DNA from: Serratia symbiotica str. 'Cinara cedri'
GTDB lineage: Bacteria > Pseudomonadota > Gammaproteobacteria > Enterobacterales > Enterobacteriaceae
Reading direction: 5' to 3'
Assembly: GCA_000238975.1 (NCBI GenBank)
Contig: CP002295.1
Coordinates: 124,001-188,000 of the forward strand
DNA length: 64,000 nucleotides
Positions 47,083 through 58,985 of this stretch are shown here, in pieces. Made by a program: the position numbers and the translations under genes. Below the pieces are notes generated by a model that worked only from the letters and a program-made list of their open reading frames with translations, had not been told where the DNA came from and did no database searches. Each line of letters starts with the position of its first letter. The first letter of the stretch is position 1.

Positions 47083-48644
47083 AAAAGAAAAGTACCGTTA
47101 GAAATATTTATACTAATTTTGTAATTTAAAAATATAATATAAAATATAAATAACTTAAATGTTAAGAGATTATGTAATAGGACGTTTCCTATGTAAAACG
47201 AGGTGTAATAAAAATATTTTTTTAAAAAGATAATTATTAGTTAGATATTAGTACTTAGCTTCTAAGGTTACTATTTTTTGTAACTAATTTTATTAGTAGT
47301 CTAATTATTGATAATAATTAAGTTAATAGTTAATATTTTACTGGGTATATTGTATATATTATTTATATGCTAATAAATTTTATTTTATTAGTGTTGTTAA
47401 GTTTCAATGAATTTAATTAATTATAATAATTAGTATTTATTTTATCTTGAGTGTTAAATTTAGATATATAAGTAGTAGTTATATATTTTATAGTAAGTAT
47501 AGTATATAAGATATCACGCTGATACCTATAATGCTATTATATGTTCAAAATTTGCTATGAGAATAGTTTTATCTTATAATCAATCAGTGTATATATTACT
47601 TCAATAATTTATTATACTTTCTATAATTGAAATATTATAACAATATAGTATTGGAAGTTTATCTCTGAGGATAGTTGAAGAGATGGTCAATATAAATATT
47701 GATTGATCTACTTTAATTTTTTGTTTTATGGCTATTATAGCTTAGTGTAAAATTATTGTGACTATATAGTAGTGCTGGTAATTAGTTTGATTAAACTATT
47801 GAAAATATCTTAATTGAGAACTAGTAAAATAATAACTATCTAAGTAGATAAGAACTAAAGTAGTTAATTTTGTGATATATATTTTATGCTATTTTAGCTT
47901 ATGGACATTTTCTATTTACACTAGTTAATAGTGAATAAGGTAACGCTCTGCAACTGTTTGTATATTGTACTTTATAGTTTTTCTCAAGATCTTATGCAAA
48001 GTAGTAAGTAATTATTTATTAAAATTTACTATTATGTATTGTTTTAGTTTGTTTAGGGTGTAGTGATGATATTTAAATATCTTTGGTGAGTATTTATTGG
48101 CTATGATCAATGCTCAGCAGATGGAAATAGTAGCTGGATTGATATATGTATGCCATTTTCTACTTTTAATGAGCAATAGTATTAAATATTTACGAATAGA
48201 GTAGTATTATAAAATAATATCAGTGATTATTTAATTAAATACTAATAATAAAATTAGCTATTATACGACTAGTGTGAAGTATTTTTAGTGAATAAAAAAT
48301 TTATGTATTACTACAAACAGGTAAGTAGTAGTGCATACTTAGTTACTGTCTATAGTCATTATTTTTTCTCGTATTTTATTGTCTTACTATTTTAGGTTAA
48401 GAAGTTACTGTTCTTGTAATCAAAGCAGATAATTTTAGTATTGAGTAATAACTATAGTTAAAGATTGGAATATTAGTAAATAGTGTAGTCAGTCTTTGTA
48501 TATTTCTTAATACATATTTTACTAATTAAGTATGAGTAAAACGATATTTTTCGCAAAGCAAATATATGTTGAGTTATAAAATAGCGTTTCAGGTATTAAA
48601 ATATTTGTTATTATTTAGTGATGTTAGTTATGCCGTAGTTATTA
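47083..48644. other. 1.6-kb desert between walW and the EamA transporter
   Basis: AT-rich, no gene or RNA recognised on either strand. Confidence 0.6.
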
Positions 48645-49553
48645 TTATTTGCTACATATATTTTTTCTATAGAGCGTCAATAAAATACCGATTAATAATG
48701 GAAGGATAAGCCATAGTGAAATATTATTGATAGTGGTGCTTTCAATTATTTTTTCAACACCAATAGCGATAAGCGGAAATACTAGAAACACTAAGGACGC
48801 TTGAAATACGCCAGCGTATTGTTGTAGATGGAAATATGCTATAATACCACCCACCCCAGCAATAATACCTAAATATGCAATTGCTGACAGTGAATGTGCT
48901 GAAAATTTACTTATATCAGGCATTTCAATGAAATATCCTAAAAACAACAATAAAAAACTAGCACCAATACAAGGTAAGGTATTATATGTTAGCACAGAGA
49001 CTTTTTCTCCACGCTTTTTACATAATACGTACATAACAGCATGAATAAGCACTGCCGTTAATAGTGCTAGTACACCGGGCCAACATGTTTCTTTGCTATT
49101 AGTTGATTCCAGCCACAGAATGCCAGATAGGCTGCTTACTCCAAGGATAAGTCCTGCAAATTGCATCATATTTACGCGCTCTCTTAATAATAAGGTTGAT
49201 ATTATTAATATAGCTACAGGCATGTTAGCGAAAATAATTGAAGCTAATGCTGAGTTAACATAGCGCTCCCCGTAAATCATTAATGTAAAAGGGATAGCAA
49301 AATAAGCTATGCAAACCCAAAGTTGAAATACTCGAGATCCCTTAGGAAATAACAGCGGTGTGCGGGTAAGATAGCTAAGTAGTATTAAAACTGGCGAGGC
49401 TATTAAAAAACGTAATCCAGTAGCATAAATTGGTGGGACAGTGAATACAGCTATTTTCATAGCCATCCATGTAGTCCCCCATGTTAAAGCAACCAGCGTA
49501 AATAATATAATAACTATGCCTGTATTCTTCATGTGTTTTGTCATTTTAGCCAC
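48645..49553 (-). CDS. DMT/EamA-family transporter, PagO-like
   Basis: 302 residues with about ten hydrophobic helices in two EamA halves. ALTWGTTWMAMKIAV and ATGLRFLIASPVLILL in the first half, and YGERYVNSALASIIFANMPVAILI, are typical of drug/metabolite exporters and close to the PagO subgroup as I recall it. A lysine-rich tail ends the protein. Three possible starts (GTG at 49553, ATG at 49544 and ATG at 49532) have no good SD; MKNTG at 49532 fits family length well. Substrate unknown. As one of few transporters kept, it may move amino acids or other metabolites between symbiont and host cell. Confidence 0.8.
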   Translation of the reverse strand: MAKMTKHMKNTGIVIILFTLVALTWGTTWMAMKIAVFTVPPIYATGLRFLIASPVLILLSYLTRTPLLFPKGSRVFQLWVCIAYFAIPFTLMIYGERYVNSALASIIFANMPVAILIISTLLLRERVNMMQFAGLILGVSSLSGILWLESTNSKETCWPGVLALLTAVLIHAVMYVLCKKRGEKVSVLTYNTLPCIGASFLLLFLGYFIEMPDISKFSAHSLSAIAYLGIIAGVGGIIAYFHLQQYAGVFQASLVFLVFPLIAIGVEKIIESTTINNISLWLILPLLIGILLTLYRKNICSK

Positions 49554-50885
49554 TAGCCACTGATTATAAAGTACAGTAACTATAATACGGTAATTTTTAG
49601 AAAAAAGTTATTTTTATATTTTATTTTTGTATTAATGAAAAATATTTATTTGAATTATGGATATATACTAGATATAAAATACTTAAGGTTATTATTTATA
49701 TTATGATATTTTGTGTTTAATATATTTCATGACCTGATAGTAATGAGTTCTGTAACTTCTATTTTAAGTTATAATTAGGATATAAAGAATATGATAGTTT
49801 TAAGTAGGTTAATATCTATAGAGAGTAAAATCAATCTCAGAGATATAATATTGGCAATAATTAAAACTAAGTAATATAATATATTAGCGCGTGATATTAT
49901 GATTTTGTTAAATTGTATGCATAAATAATTAAGATATTTTTATTAGATTGTAGAATTAAAATATTACTTAATCTAAGTGGAGGTTATGAATATAAAAAGA
50001 AATATATATATTTCATAAGTACTTAGTTGATAATTAGATTGTATTTAGTTATCTTATTTTTAGCTTTGATCTTAAAAATAAAAATATTATTTTTTTGCTA
50101 TTACTAAAATTAATATTTTTCATAAAATTTTAGGTAAGATTATTAAATTTAATAGATATTAGCATGGATGCGATAATCTAAAATAGAGTTATATCGTTAC
50201 TATAATAGTATGAATAGAATTAATAATAGACCTTAATATTATTATTTCTATAGTGCCAAAAATAATATTTGTTAGTGGATGATTAGATCCATGTATCACT
50301 AGTGTTTTTTATAGTTTATTTAGGCATGCAATAGAGGTAGATGTCTGCATTATTTTAATTGTTTTAGAGTATTTATTTATGATAATATATATCATTTATT
50401 TATTATTAACTATCTAAAAATATAGTGTTAATAGTATAAATTTAAGCATGATTTTGATGATAATTTTATTTAAGTTAATAAGTGATTACATCTTTTAGTA
50501 ACATTGATGCGAGATGGTTTTAAAGAAAAAATTGTTATTGCATAAAATATATGTTATTTGGATAGCGTGATCAATATTTGAGGACGATATCTCATTATTA
50601 ATATTATTTTTTACGGCTACTATGCGACGTAGCAAACAGGTTGCGTTATTATTATGTGAGTTTAGCATTATAAGGAATATATATTAGAGTTATTTTACTT
50701 AAAGTGATATATTTTAGTTTAGTAAAGAAATATAGAGTGGGATATTATTAAAGTAAGTGATAGATTACTTAGGGGATAATAATTATTTTTTTGTTACGAA
50801 AGATGGAGATATTTATATCTTTTATATTCCTATCTGCGATCTGCTGCAGTTAGTAGAGCAGGTGTGTTCTAGGTTAATTGCAGGA

Positions 50886-50911
50886 GAGTACAGTGATTGA
50901 GTACAGTGATT
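50886..50911 (+). repeat. 13-bp tandem duplication
   Basis: Two perfect copies of GAGTACAGTGATT, head to tail. Confidence 0.85.
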
Positions 50912-52388
50912 AGTTAGTATAATTAGTTTGTATCTCTTTAGTAAGAGTGTGTTGACTGGAGCGAATAAGTATTCTTGTATTTATATATTATTACCTTTTA
51001 TTTACTTAATAGTTTAGGTTTAATAAAATATAAGCAGTCACTATGTAATAACCATATGGTAACTTTAATTAGCCTTGTAGTTGCACGGACTTAAGGAGCT
51101 CTACTTACTGAATCTACTTTTTATTATATTTTGGATATATATTATAATTTTGTTGTTCTATTATTTATTTTTGTATAGGTTAGTTAACGGCAAAGGGCTA
51201 AGAATGTCTTATCATTTGCATGTCTAACCTCAATTACATGCGTGCCTACTTTCTTTGAGTTTTGGCTGTATTGATTTAGAATAGTTAGATGGTTAGATAG
51301 TTAGTATTTAGATTTTGAGTAAGTTACTTTAATATTATTTGTATATTAATTATACATTATATCACTAAGATTTACCACTTATTTTACTTAGTTTACACTA
51401 CTCTTTAAGTTATTTACTATATTGTGGTGTAGCAGGTAGATAAAAATAGTACATTCTAATTGCACGATATTTATAATCTTTTCTCCTGGCTATTTTTGCA
51501 TATTTTAAAATATTATTGTTTAGGTATTGTGTGCGTATGTATGTTTAACTACCTATAGCATAGGTATATTAATTTGATATTCATGTTATAGCTTAGAGTA
51601 AACATATTATGTATGTTATTTTTATTTCTTATCCTTAATCTATATAAGTATGAGTATATTTCTTTCTGTATTGTGTATGATGTTACTATAGGCTAATATT
51701 TATGTGTAGCATCTAGAGTAAAACATTTTATGTAATGGCAACAAATTTTATTATAGCTATTAAAAATTAAAATATGATACAGTTTTTATTGAATGTCTTA
51801 GCATATCGCTTATGTTAATGCACATAAGTTTCTCCAGGTATGTATACGTGTTAATATACTATAACTTATTAGAAATATAATTTCCCTAAATAATTAGGAA
51901 GCAATAATATATAAAAATTATGAATTTTAGTGAGTTAATAGGATTAATTGGTGGACAGTTGCTTTATAGTTAGGCATAGATGAGAAATTTTAGTTATTGT
52001 TTCTGATTGCATCAGTGCTAGCCTTAGATATGGTAATTACTTAATTATTATGTTCCCATGATTTTTCTGCAATCAGATAACCAAGCTTCATTATTATTTT
52101 GCTAGGTTTTTTAGACAAATAAATAAGAGTAATACCTTTGATATATAATTGTGTTTCCTGATTATTATTTTAGTAATAAAAATATTTATTACTAAAAGTT
52201 AGAAATTAAAGGTTTAATGTATATTATATTAGTTAACAACTAATATTGTTAGTATTTAATTTATGTTATTGAGTATAATAAGTGACTGTAGTTGGATATA
52301 ATAATTAAAGTATGATAGGGGCTATTGGTAAGTTTATTACTAAATTTTTTATTAAAAATGATTATAAACAAATAACTAAAGGTATCGC

Positions 52389-52432
52389 AGATTATTATGT
52401 AATCTTGTACAGATTATTATGTAATCTTGTAC
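52389..52432 (+). repeat. 22-bp tandem duplication
   Basis: Two perfect copies of a 22-base unit beginning AGATTATTATGTAATC, at 52389-52410 and 52411-52432. Confidence 0.92.
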
Positions 52433-53880
52433 AAATGTATGAGTAGGGATCGTGTGTCGGGTATCTTTAATATAATATTTCATACATATAATTTAGGTTT
52501 TTAGTAAAATGCTTAATGAGTTTAGGTGGCAATACGTTTTGTTTAAGTACTTAAGTTGCTTCACTAAGTGTAAATAGTATTACAGTATTGTTATATATAT
52601 TTTAAGATGTATGGTTAACATATATATGTAAAACTATAAATTACGTTAACAAGTCTATCTATAATATTTTAGTGTTTTTAAATATTAGGAAAGATAAAAT
52701 TTATTTATTTAATGGTTAAGGGTATTACTTTGCTACAAGTAGTGGTAGTGGTATGAGTATTACTCAGTATTTGCAAGATGACTATTTTGTATAGTTTTGC
52801 ATACTTTATTAATTAGCATAGCATTAGTTAGAAAGTTGAGTTATTTTTTGAGTAATTAAAAAATTTAGCTGAATATCTATAGTAGGCGGTCAATAGATTG
52901 GACGCAATACTATAGTTGTTATATGGCCATTACTTACTATATGAATAGTTTTATGCATATGTTATGTAATTTTACAGTTAGATATAGAGTTATGCTTATG
53001 CATGATTAGTAGTGAGCACAATAAATAAACTTTAATTATGCGTAGTATCAATTTATTAGCCTAATAGTGTGTTATGGTAATTTTATTAAAGTGAACTGGA
53101 TCAGATGACGGCGGGGATAATTAGTCAGGATCACAATTATGTTTCTATCTTTATTGAAGGGCAGCTATGTATAATTGATATTATCAAGGACTAGTATGAT
53201 ATAAAGTTAATTTTGTCTATGATTGTTCTTGAAGCACTAAGTGCATGATTGATAATTTTAATTTTAATTTTATTCGTTCTTTCACTATTTTGTTCATTCT
53301 TTACTATTACCGGTATAAACAAGGAAAAATTATTGATTAATAAATTATTAATTAATATAATATAGATTATTTAATTTTATATATTTAATATATAAAAATA
53401 ATATATATATTTTCTATTTTAGAAAAAATAAATAATGTATAGGTAGAAAAAAGGTAAGATATATATGCATTATTTACACTAACGTATTATATAATATAAT
53501 AGAGTCATGTATTAGTATGTTTAATATATTAAGATTAAGTTATTAACTAATACAACAATAAAAATTGTATTGTGTATGTTATTAATTATTTTATAGAGCA
53601 AGGATAAAGACAATTTACTTCACATAAGTAATGTTTAAATTATTTCCAGGATCTAATTTAAATTCGATCTTTCGTAGATAAGTAATTTTGTTACAAAAGG
53701 TTATAATTATTTTTTTATTGTATTTGGTACCACATTAAAATACTATTAATATGCGTGGTAAAAAGTGATAGTGATACTGATTTTTGTTTATATTGCTGAG
53801 TTTAGTTTGCAGTTTTAGTAGTACTTTTGATAGTTAAATTACTCTAAGAGTTATTAGAAAAATTATATGCTAGCATGGAG

Positions 53881-53898
53881 GGCAGCGCAGCTGCTGCC
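53881..53898. other. GC-rich hairpin in the desert
   Basis: GGCAGC at 53881-53886 pairs with GCTGCC at 53893-53898 around the loop GCAGCT. It is one of the most GC-rich 18-base stretches in the window and lies more than 1.6 kb from any gene. No T tail follows. Confidence 0.5.
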
Positions 53899-55314
53899 GT
53901 ATTAGATAATTTTACGTTTCTGTTAATACTGGTATTATGTCTTTATTAATACTTAGCTCTTAACTATAAAGATAATAATTTTCACTATACAAATTTTTAT
54001 CACCATTACTAAGGTCTATGATACATAGTATCGCATTATATACATAATGAGTTAATTTATGTTATTTACATGATTTAGGGATGTATATACTGATGTTATT
54101 TTTTTACAGGATAGGTATTTGATTTATTTAGTGATTATATTGATTAATAGGTATGAGTATAATGTTAGTTTATAACTATAGCATATGTATTAATGAATAG
54201 GTGATTTACATAATTAGTTTATATTGAGTATCAAGTGTCTTAATATTATTTTATACAGGCATTATATGTTTCTTTATTGTGAATTATTCTCCAGGGAATT
54301 AATAGCAATTAATTCGTATTCTATCATAATATAATACTAGTATTAATATTTACTCTTTCATGTTGCCAGTAAAAGAAAAATATATAGTGCAGTATTTAAT
54401 AGATATACGTAGAGGTTGTGACTTTCCTTTGTTATATTACTAAAATATGGAAAGTATTTTTTAGTAGCTATCATTAGTTTTATTATAAGGATAATGTCTT
54501 TTATTGGGTGGAAATATATTATGTATATAATGTTGTAGTTGTAGCTTACTAACTATAGTAAAATAGTTCATAAAATTTATCAATCAATATAACAATTATA
54601 CTAATATCTAGTATATTAGATGATAGCAAGTTATATATTTAGTAAGATTACTTATAAGTAGTTGATGTCTAAAGTAGTAGTTATAATTTTATAACTTAAT
54701 ATTTTATCGTTTAATTTATTTGGTTAGCGGTAATAGATAATTGCTTACTTTTATATTTTATATATTATTACCTTATTTATTTATAATAGTTAATATAAAA
54801 AATATATTAAATATATTAACCAGAGATTAATGTTAGCTTGTTTATTAATTAATGACTAATATATGTAAGTTATATGAGGTATTATAATAATATATAATGA
54901 GCAGATTGTAAATGTAGCTTTATTATTATCAAATATGCTTAATGCATTTAGAAATATTCTACGTATATCAATGGTAATAAAATATGTGATGTATTTATGT
55001 GTTGTACTATCCTTATATAATTTTATGGGTTCTGATCATAAATCAGGATATTGGTATAATAGTAAGTTATAAAATACTAAATTGTGTACAGTATTTATTT
55101 ATTACTCTAGAGCAATAAAGGGCAATAAGGGGTAGATGTAGATTGTATTTTGCTATTGCCTTATAATTATTCGATGTGTTCTGGTGGGATAATAGTACCC
55201 TATATTTGCGTAAGAAATTGATTCCATGAGGGGTTATCGTTTAGTTAAATATCCTGAGAGACTGTTAATTGCAATTATTAGGTATTCGTTAAGAGTTAAT
55301 TTACTTATCTGTGT

Positions 55315-55356
55315 GCTAATATAGGTAGGCTAATATAGGTAGGCTAATATAGGTAG
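55315..55356 (+). repeat. Three 14-bp tandem copies upstream of thrA
   Basis: Three perfect copies of GCTAATATAGGTAG directly upstream of the putative thr promoter (starts at 55361). Confidence 0.93.
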
Positions 55357-55360
55357 GTGA

Positions 55361-55389
55361 TTGTTATTGAATTTTAGTCAAGGGATAAT
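55361..55389 (+). promoter_or_regulatory. Putative thr operon promoter
   Basis: TTGTTA at 55361-55366 and GATAAT at 55384-55389 are 17 bases apart. They lie 28 bases upstream of the leader-peptide ATG, a layout like that of the E. coli thr operon. Confidence 0.45.
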
Positions 55390-55417
55390 AGTATTTAGCT
55401 ATTTATTATTGAAAGAC

Positions 55418-55462
55418 ATGATTTTTAATATAATTATTATCATTGATATTTATCCGTATTAG
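55418..55462 (+). CDS. thrL: Possible thr leader peptide, isoleucine-rich
   Basis: A 14-codon frame, MIFNIIIIIDIYPY, sits between the putative promoter and the attenuator, where E. coli has thrL. It has five Ile codons in a row and seven in all, but no Thr codon. E. coli ThrL is rich in Thr and Ile. C-to-T drift (ACN to ATN) could turn one into the other, giving attenuation that senses Ile only; or the run may be chance in AT-rich DNA. The SD is weak (GAAAG). Confidence 0.4.
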   Translation: MIFNIIIIIDIYPY

Positions 55463-55496
55463 CTTAGATTCATTTATACAGTGAATAGAGAAAAGC

Positions 55497-55524
55497 CCCT
55501 ACCTATTAGGTAGGGATTTTTTTT
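55497..55524 (+). terminator. thr attenuator terminator
   Basis: CCCTACCT at 55497-55504 pairs with AGGTAGGG at 55508-55515 (8 bp, loop ATT), followed by A and eight T. AAAAGC precedes it, as in the E. coli thr attenuator. It ends 25 bases before thrA. Confidence 0.85.
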
Positions 55525-55549
55525 GGTTTAAATTTAGGATAGATTAGAA

Positions 55550-57010
55550 ATGCACGTGCTAAAATTTGGTGGTACCTCTGTGGCAGATGCGCAACATTTT
55601 CTATGTGCTGTGGATATTATAGAGAGTAAAGCACGACTGGGACGGGTAGCAGTAGTATTATCTGCGCCTGCTAAGATTACTAATTATCTGGTGAAAATGA
55701 TTGAAAAAACAACATCAGGCCAGGATATCCTATCAGATATTAGTCATGCTGAATATATTTTTGCTAATTTATTAATTGGTATCGCTAAGAAGATACCAGG
55801 TTTTGAGTATCAATTATTAAAAAGCGTGATCGATCAGCAGTTTACTCAGCTTAAGCAGGTGCTGCATAGCATAGCGCTCTTAGGAAAGTGTCCCGACAGT
55901 GTTAATGCCTCAATTATTTGTTACGGTGAGAAGCTTTCAATTGCTCTCATAGAGGGTATATTTCACGCCAAAGGTTTACCCATGACAGTAATTAATCCAG
56001 TAGAGAAGTTACTTGCTGAGGGGGGGTACCTAGAATCTTCAGTGAATATAGCTGAATCCACGCGTCGTTTAGCGGCTACTTTAATTCCAAATAATCATAT
56101 CTTATTAATGGCAGGTTTTATCGCTGGTAATGATAAAGGTGAGTTGGTTGTTTTAGGTCGTAATGGATCGGACTATTCCGCTGCTGCATTAGCTGCTTGT
56201 TTGCGTGCCGATAGTTGTGAGATCTGGACTGATGTTGATGGTGTTTATACTTGTGATCCTCGCACTGTGCCAGATGCTAATTTGTTGAAATCAATATCAT
56301 ATCAGGAGGCTATGGAGCTTTCTTATTTTGGTGCTACAGTGCTGCATCCTCGTACTATCGCTCCAATTGCCCAATTTCAAATTCCTTGCTTGATTAAAAA
56401 TATAGCTAACCCACAAGCCTCAGGTACGCTAATTAGTGAGAAAATACAGGATGAGAATATGCCAATCAAGGGCATTACTAGTTTAAGTGATATTGCTATG
56501 ATTAATATCTTAGGTTCAGGTATGAAAGGTATGATAGGTATGGCGGCACGTGTATTTTTAGTTATGTCGCGAGCTAATATATCAGTCATACTGATCACTC
56601 AGTCGTCTTCTGAGTATAGTATTAGTTTCTGCGTATCACAGCACAAGCTGTCTCTTGCTAGTCAAGTACTAGAAGACGAATTTTATCTAGAAATAAAAAA
56701 TGGTGTTCTAGAGTCTTTAGAGGTGATTCAGGAACTTGCTATTATCTCAGTTGTTGGTGATGGTATGCGTACTTTGCGTGGTATGTCTGCTCGTTTCTTT
56801 TCTGCATTAGCGTATGCCAATATTAATATAATTGCCATTGCTCAAGGTTCTTCTGAACGTTCGATTTCAGTAGTAGTCCGTAATGATAATGTCACTAGAG
56901 GCATACGTGTTAGTCACCAGATGTTATTTAAAACTGATCAGGTAATGGAAGTGTTTGTTATCGGTGCTGGTGGTGTCGGAGATGCATTAATTGAACAGAT
57001 CTATCGTTAG
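55550..57010 (+). CDS. thrA: Aspartokinase I half of thrA, now a free-standing enzyme
   Basis: Phosphorylates aspartate, the first step toward threonine, lysine, methionine and diaminopimelate. E. coli ThrA is an 820-residue fusion of aspartokinase and homoserine dehydrogenase. Here 486 residues are open: the kinase ([10 protein letters not shown] at the N-terminus, [31 protein letters not shown]) and both ACT-type regulatory domains ([32 protein letters not shown]). The frame stops at 57008-57010, just after the NAD-binding start [19 protein letters not shown] of the dehydrogenase. Everything needed for kinase activity appears intact, while all downstream frames are broken. Either this is a recent truncation or the kinase is selectively kept. 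Confidence 0.85.
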   Translation: MHVLKFGGTSVADAQHFLCAVDIIESKARLGRVAVVLSAPAKITNYLVKMIEKTTSGQDILSDISHAEYIFANLLIGIAKKIPGFEYQLLKSVIDQQFTQLKQVLHSIALLGKCPDSVNASIICYGEKLSIALIEGIFHAKGLPMTVINPVEKLLAEGGYLESSVNIAESTRRLAATLIPNNHILLMAGFIAGNDKGELVVLGRNGSDYSAAALAACLRADSCEIWTDVDGVYTCDPRTVPDANLLKSISYQEAMELSYFGATVLHPRTIAPIAQFQIPCLIKNIANPQASGTLISEKIQDENMPIKGITSLSDIAMINILGSGMKGMIGMAARVFLVMSRANISVILITQSSSEYSISFCVSQHKLSLASQVLEDEFYLEIKNGVLESLEVIQELAIISVVGDGMRTLRGMSARFFSALAYANINIIAIAQGSSERSISVVVRNDNVTRGIRVSHQMLFKTDQVMEVFVIGAGGVGDALIEQIYR

Positions 57011-57999
57011 CGGTCGTGGTTAAAGTAAATCATATTGATCTGTGGGTATGCGGTATCATTAACTAATGTACCAATTAATGTGTATGAATTCCTCTTAAAT
57101 GTTGTTGCGCAGCACTTGCTGAGATACAGTAATCATATAATCTTGGTAACTTACTGCATATAGTAAACGAGTATCATTTGCTTAATCCGATTATTGTTGA
57201 TTGTACTGCTATTCACAGTAGTTAATCAATATGTTGGCTTTTTAGCTAATGGTCGTCATGTAATTATAACTAATAAAAAAGCTAATACCTTATCAATTAG
57301 CTATTAACCTAGGTTATGCGCCGTCGCTATTGCTTCATGTCGCAAGTTATTGTATGACACTAATGTGGGTGTGGGTTTGCCAGTGATTAAGAATATTCAA
57401 AATTTATTGCATGCTGGTGATAAACTAATATGTTTTTCTATTATTTTGTCTGGTTCATTATCATTTATTTTTAGTGAATTAGATGAAGGAGTGTCTTTAT
57501 TGGCCGCTACTAATTATACAAAAGTTAATGGTTGCGCCGAAACAGATCCGCGTGATGACTTATCTGGTATGGATGTAGCTCGTAACTTATTGATTTTAGT
57601 ACGTGAAGCTGGATATATGTTAGAAATGTACGATATTAAGATTGAGTTAGTATTACCGCCATCCTTTGATTCTTCTGGAGATGCAAAACGTCTATGAGGT
57701 GTTTGCTTGCACTAGACAGAATCTTCGTGCTGCTGGTGGCTAATTTCGTCAAATATGGAAAATTATTGCGTGATGTCGGGTTAATTGAAGATGGTCAGTG
57801 CCAAGTGCGCATTGTATCAGTAGATAGTAATGATCCACTGTATAATATAAAAAATGGTGAAAATATACTAGGTTTTTATAGTCATTATTATCAGCCGTCA
57901 CCTCTAGTATTGCGTGGCCATGGTGCTGGTCATTATGCAACTGCGGCAGGAGTTTCTGCCGATTTACTGCGTACTTTATCATTGAAATTAGAAGTTTAA
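57011..57999 (+). pseudogene. thrA: Homoserine dehydrogenase half of thrA, decayed
   Basis: Continuation of thrA in broken frames. NHIDLWVCGIIN is readable near 57029-57064, then stops; about 57315-57697 is open again and reads [17 protein letters not shown] and [23 protein letters not shown]; after another shift, 57740-57999 reads [26 protein letters not shown] and ends [10 protein letters not shown] at the normal ThrA stop. The substrate-binding and catalytic parts are recognisable but cannot be made as one chain. The long readable pieces suggest fairly recent loss. Confidence 0.92.
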
Positions 58000-58000
58000 T

Positions 58001-58982
58001 ATGGTTAAAGTGTATGCACCAGCCTCAATAGGTAATCTTAGTGTTGGTTTGGATGTACCAGGTGCTGCAATATCGTTAATTGATAGTTCTATATTAGGAG
58101 ATTGCGTTAGCGTAGGAGATTGCATTAGCGTTGCAACCGCTAGTAGGAGATTGCGTTAGTGTTGTAATCGCTAGAGAGTTTAGTTTAAAAAATGCTAGAC
58201 GTTTTGCTAGTACATTAGCAGATGATATTGAGGAAAATATTGCCTATCAGTGCTGGGAACGTTATTGCCATGAGATTGGCTGTAAAATTCCAGTTGCTAT
58301 GCAGCTAGAGAAAAAATGTCGATTAGTTCTGGTCTTGGTTCTAGCGCTTGCTCAGCAGTTGCTTCTCTCGTGTCAATAAATAAATTTTGCGGATGTCTGC
58401 TGAATGAATTTACTTTGCTTAGGCTCATGGGTGAGTTAGAAGCGCGTATTTCTAGTAGTTTGCATTATGATAACGTTGCTCCTTATTATCTAGGAGGAAT
58501 TTATTCGATATTAGAACAAGTAGATACGATTAGTTAAGCAGTTTTTGGATTCAACGATTGGTTGTGGGTAATAGCTTATCCAGGCATTACGGTGGTTGTT
58601 GCCGTTGCTCGCAATATTTTGTCAATGCAGTATCATCATCAAGAGCGCATTAGTCATAGACGCTATTTAGCTGGTTTTATCCATGCTTGCCATACCCAGA
58701 AATTAGAGTTAGCAGTTAATTAATGTGATGCAAGATGTAATGGCCGAGGCTTATTGTACATACTGAATATAGGGTTTTGCTATTGTGTTCACTAGAGTAA
58801 AAGATATTGGTGCATTAGTCTCTGGTGTCTTCGGCTCTGACCTTGCATTTTTTGTTGTTTGCAATGATATTAGTATGGCCTAAACAGTATCTGACTGGTT
58901 GAAAAATTACTATCTGCAAAATAATGAAGGTTTTGTGTATATTTGTCGCCTAGATACTGCAAGCGCTAGAGTATTGGGATAA
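58001..58982 (+). pseudogene. thrB: thrB (homoserine kinase), decayed
   Basis: Starts at an intact ATG ([23 protein letters not shown]) one base after the thrA stop, as in E. coli. Frames then break; readable pieces are [38 protein letters not shown] (the GHMP-kinase motif), [27 protein letters not shown] and finally [20 protein letters not shown] at the stop. Near 58095-58174 the gene contains an internal repeat of its LGDCVSV-coding segment. Order and full extent are preserved, but at least several frameshifts and stops prevent function. Confidence 0.93.
58095..58174 (+). repeat. Tandem repeat inside the thrB pseudogene
   Basis: A 31-base unit beginning TAGGAGATTGC is present twice (58113-58143 and 58144-58174, four differences), preceded by a partial 18-base copy at 58095-58112. 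The intact gene family has this segment once. Confidence 0.88.
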
Positions 58983-58985
58983 TAT

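Larger units (their letters stand above)
49554..55360. other. 5.8-kb AT-rich desert before the thr operon
   Basis: The longest gene-free stretch of the window. No open frame with family resemblance on either strand. It contains tandem duplications at 50886, 52389 and 55315, a GC-rich hairpin at 53881, and a short frame at 50622-50687 beginning MRRSKQVALLL that may be a gene fossil but could not be identified. Confidence 0.65.

Noticed and set aside
50622..50687. Short frame MRRSKQVALLL... that looks protein-like
   Set aside because: Only 21 codons and not matched to any family with confidence. Noted as a possible fossil only in the desert entry.
50838..50900. tRNA-like words (TTAGTAGAGCAGGTG)
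   Set aside because: D-arm-like sequence but no matching acceptor stem, anticodon arm or T arm.
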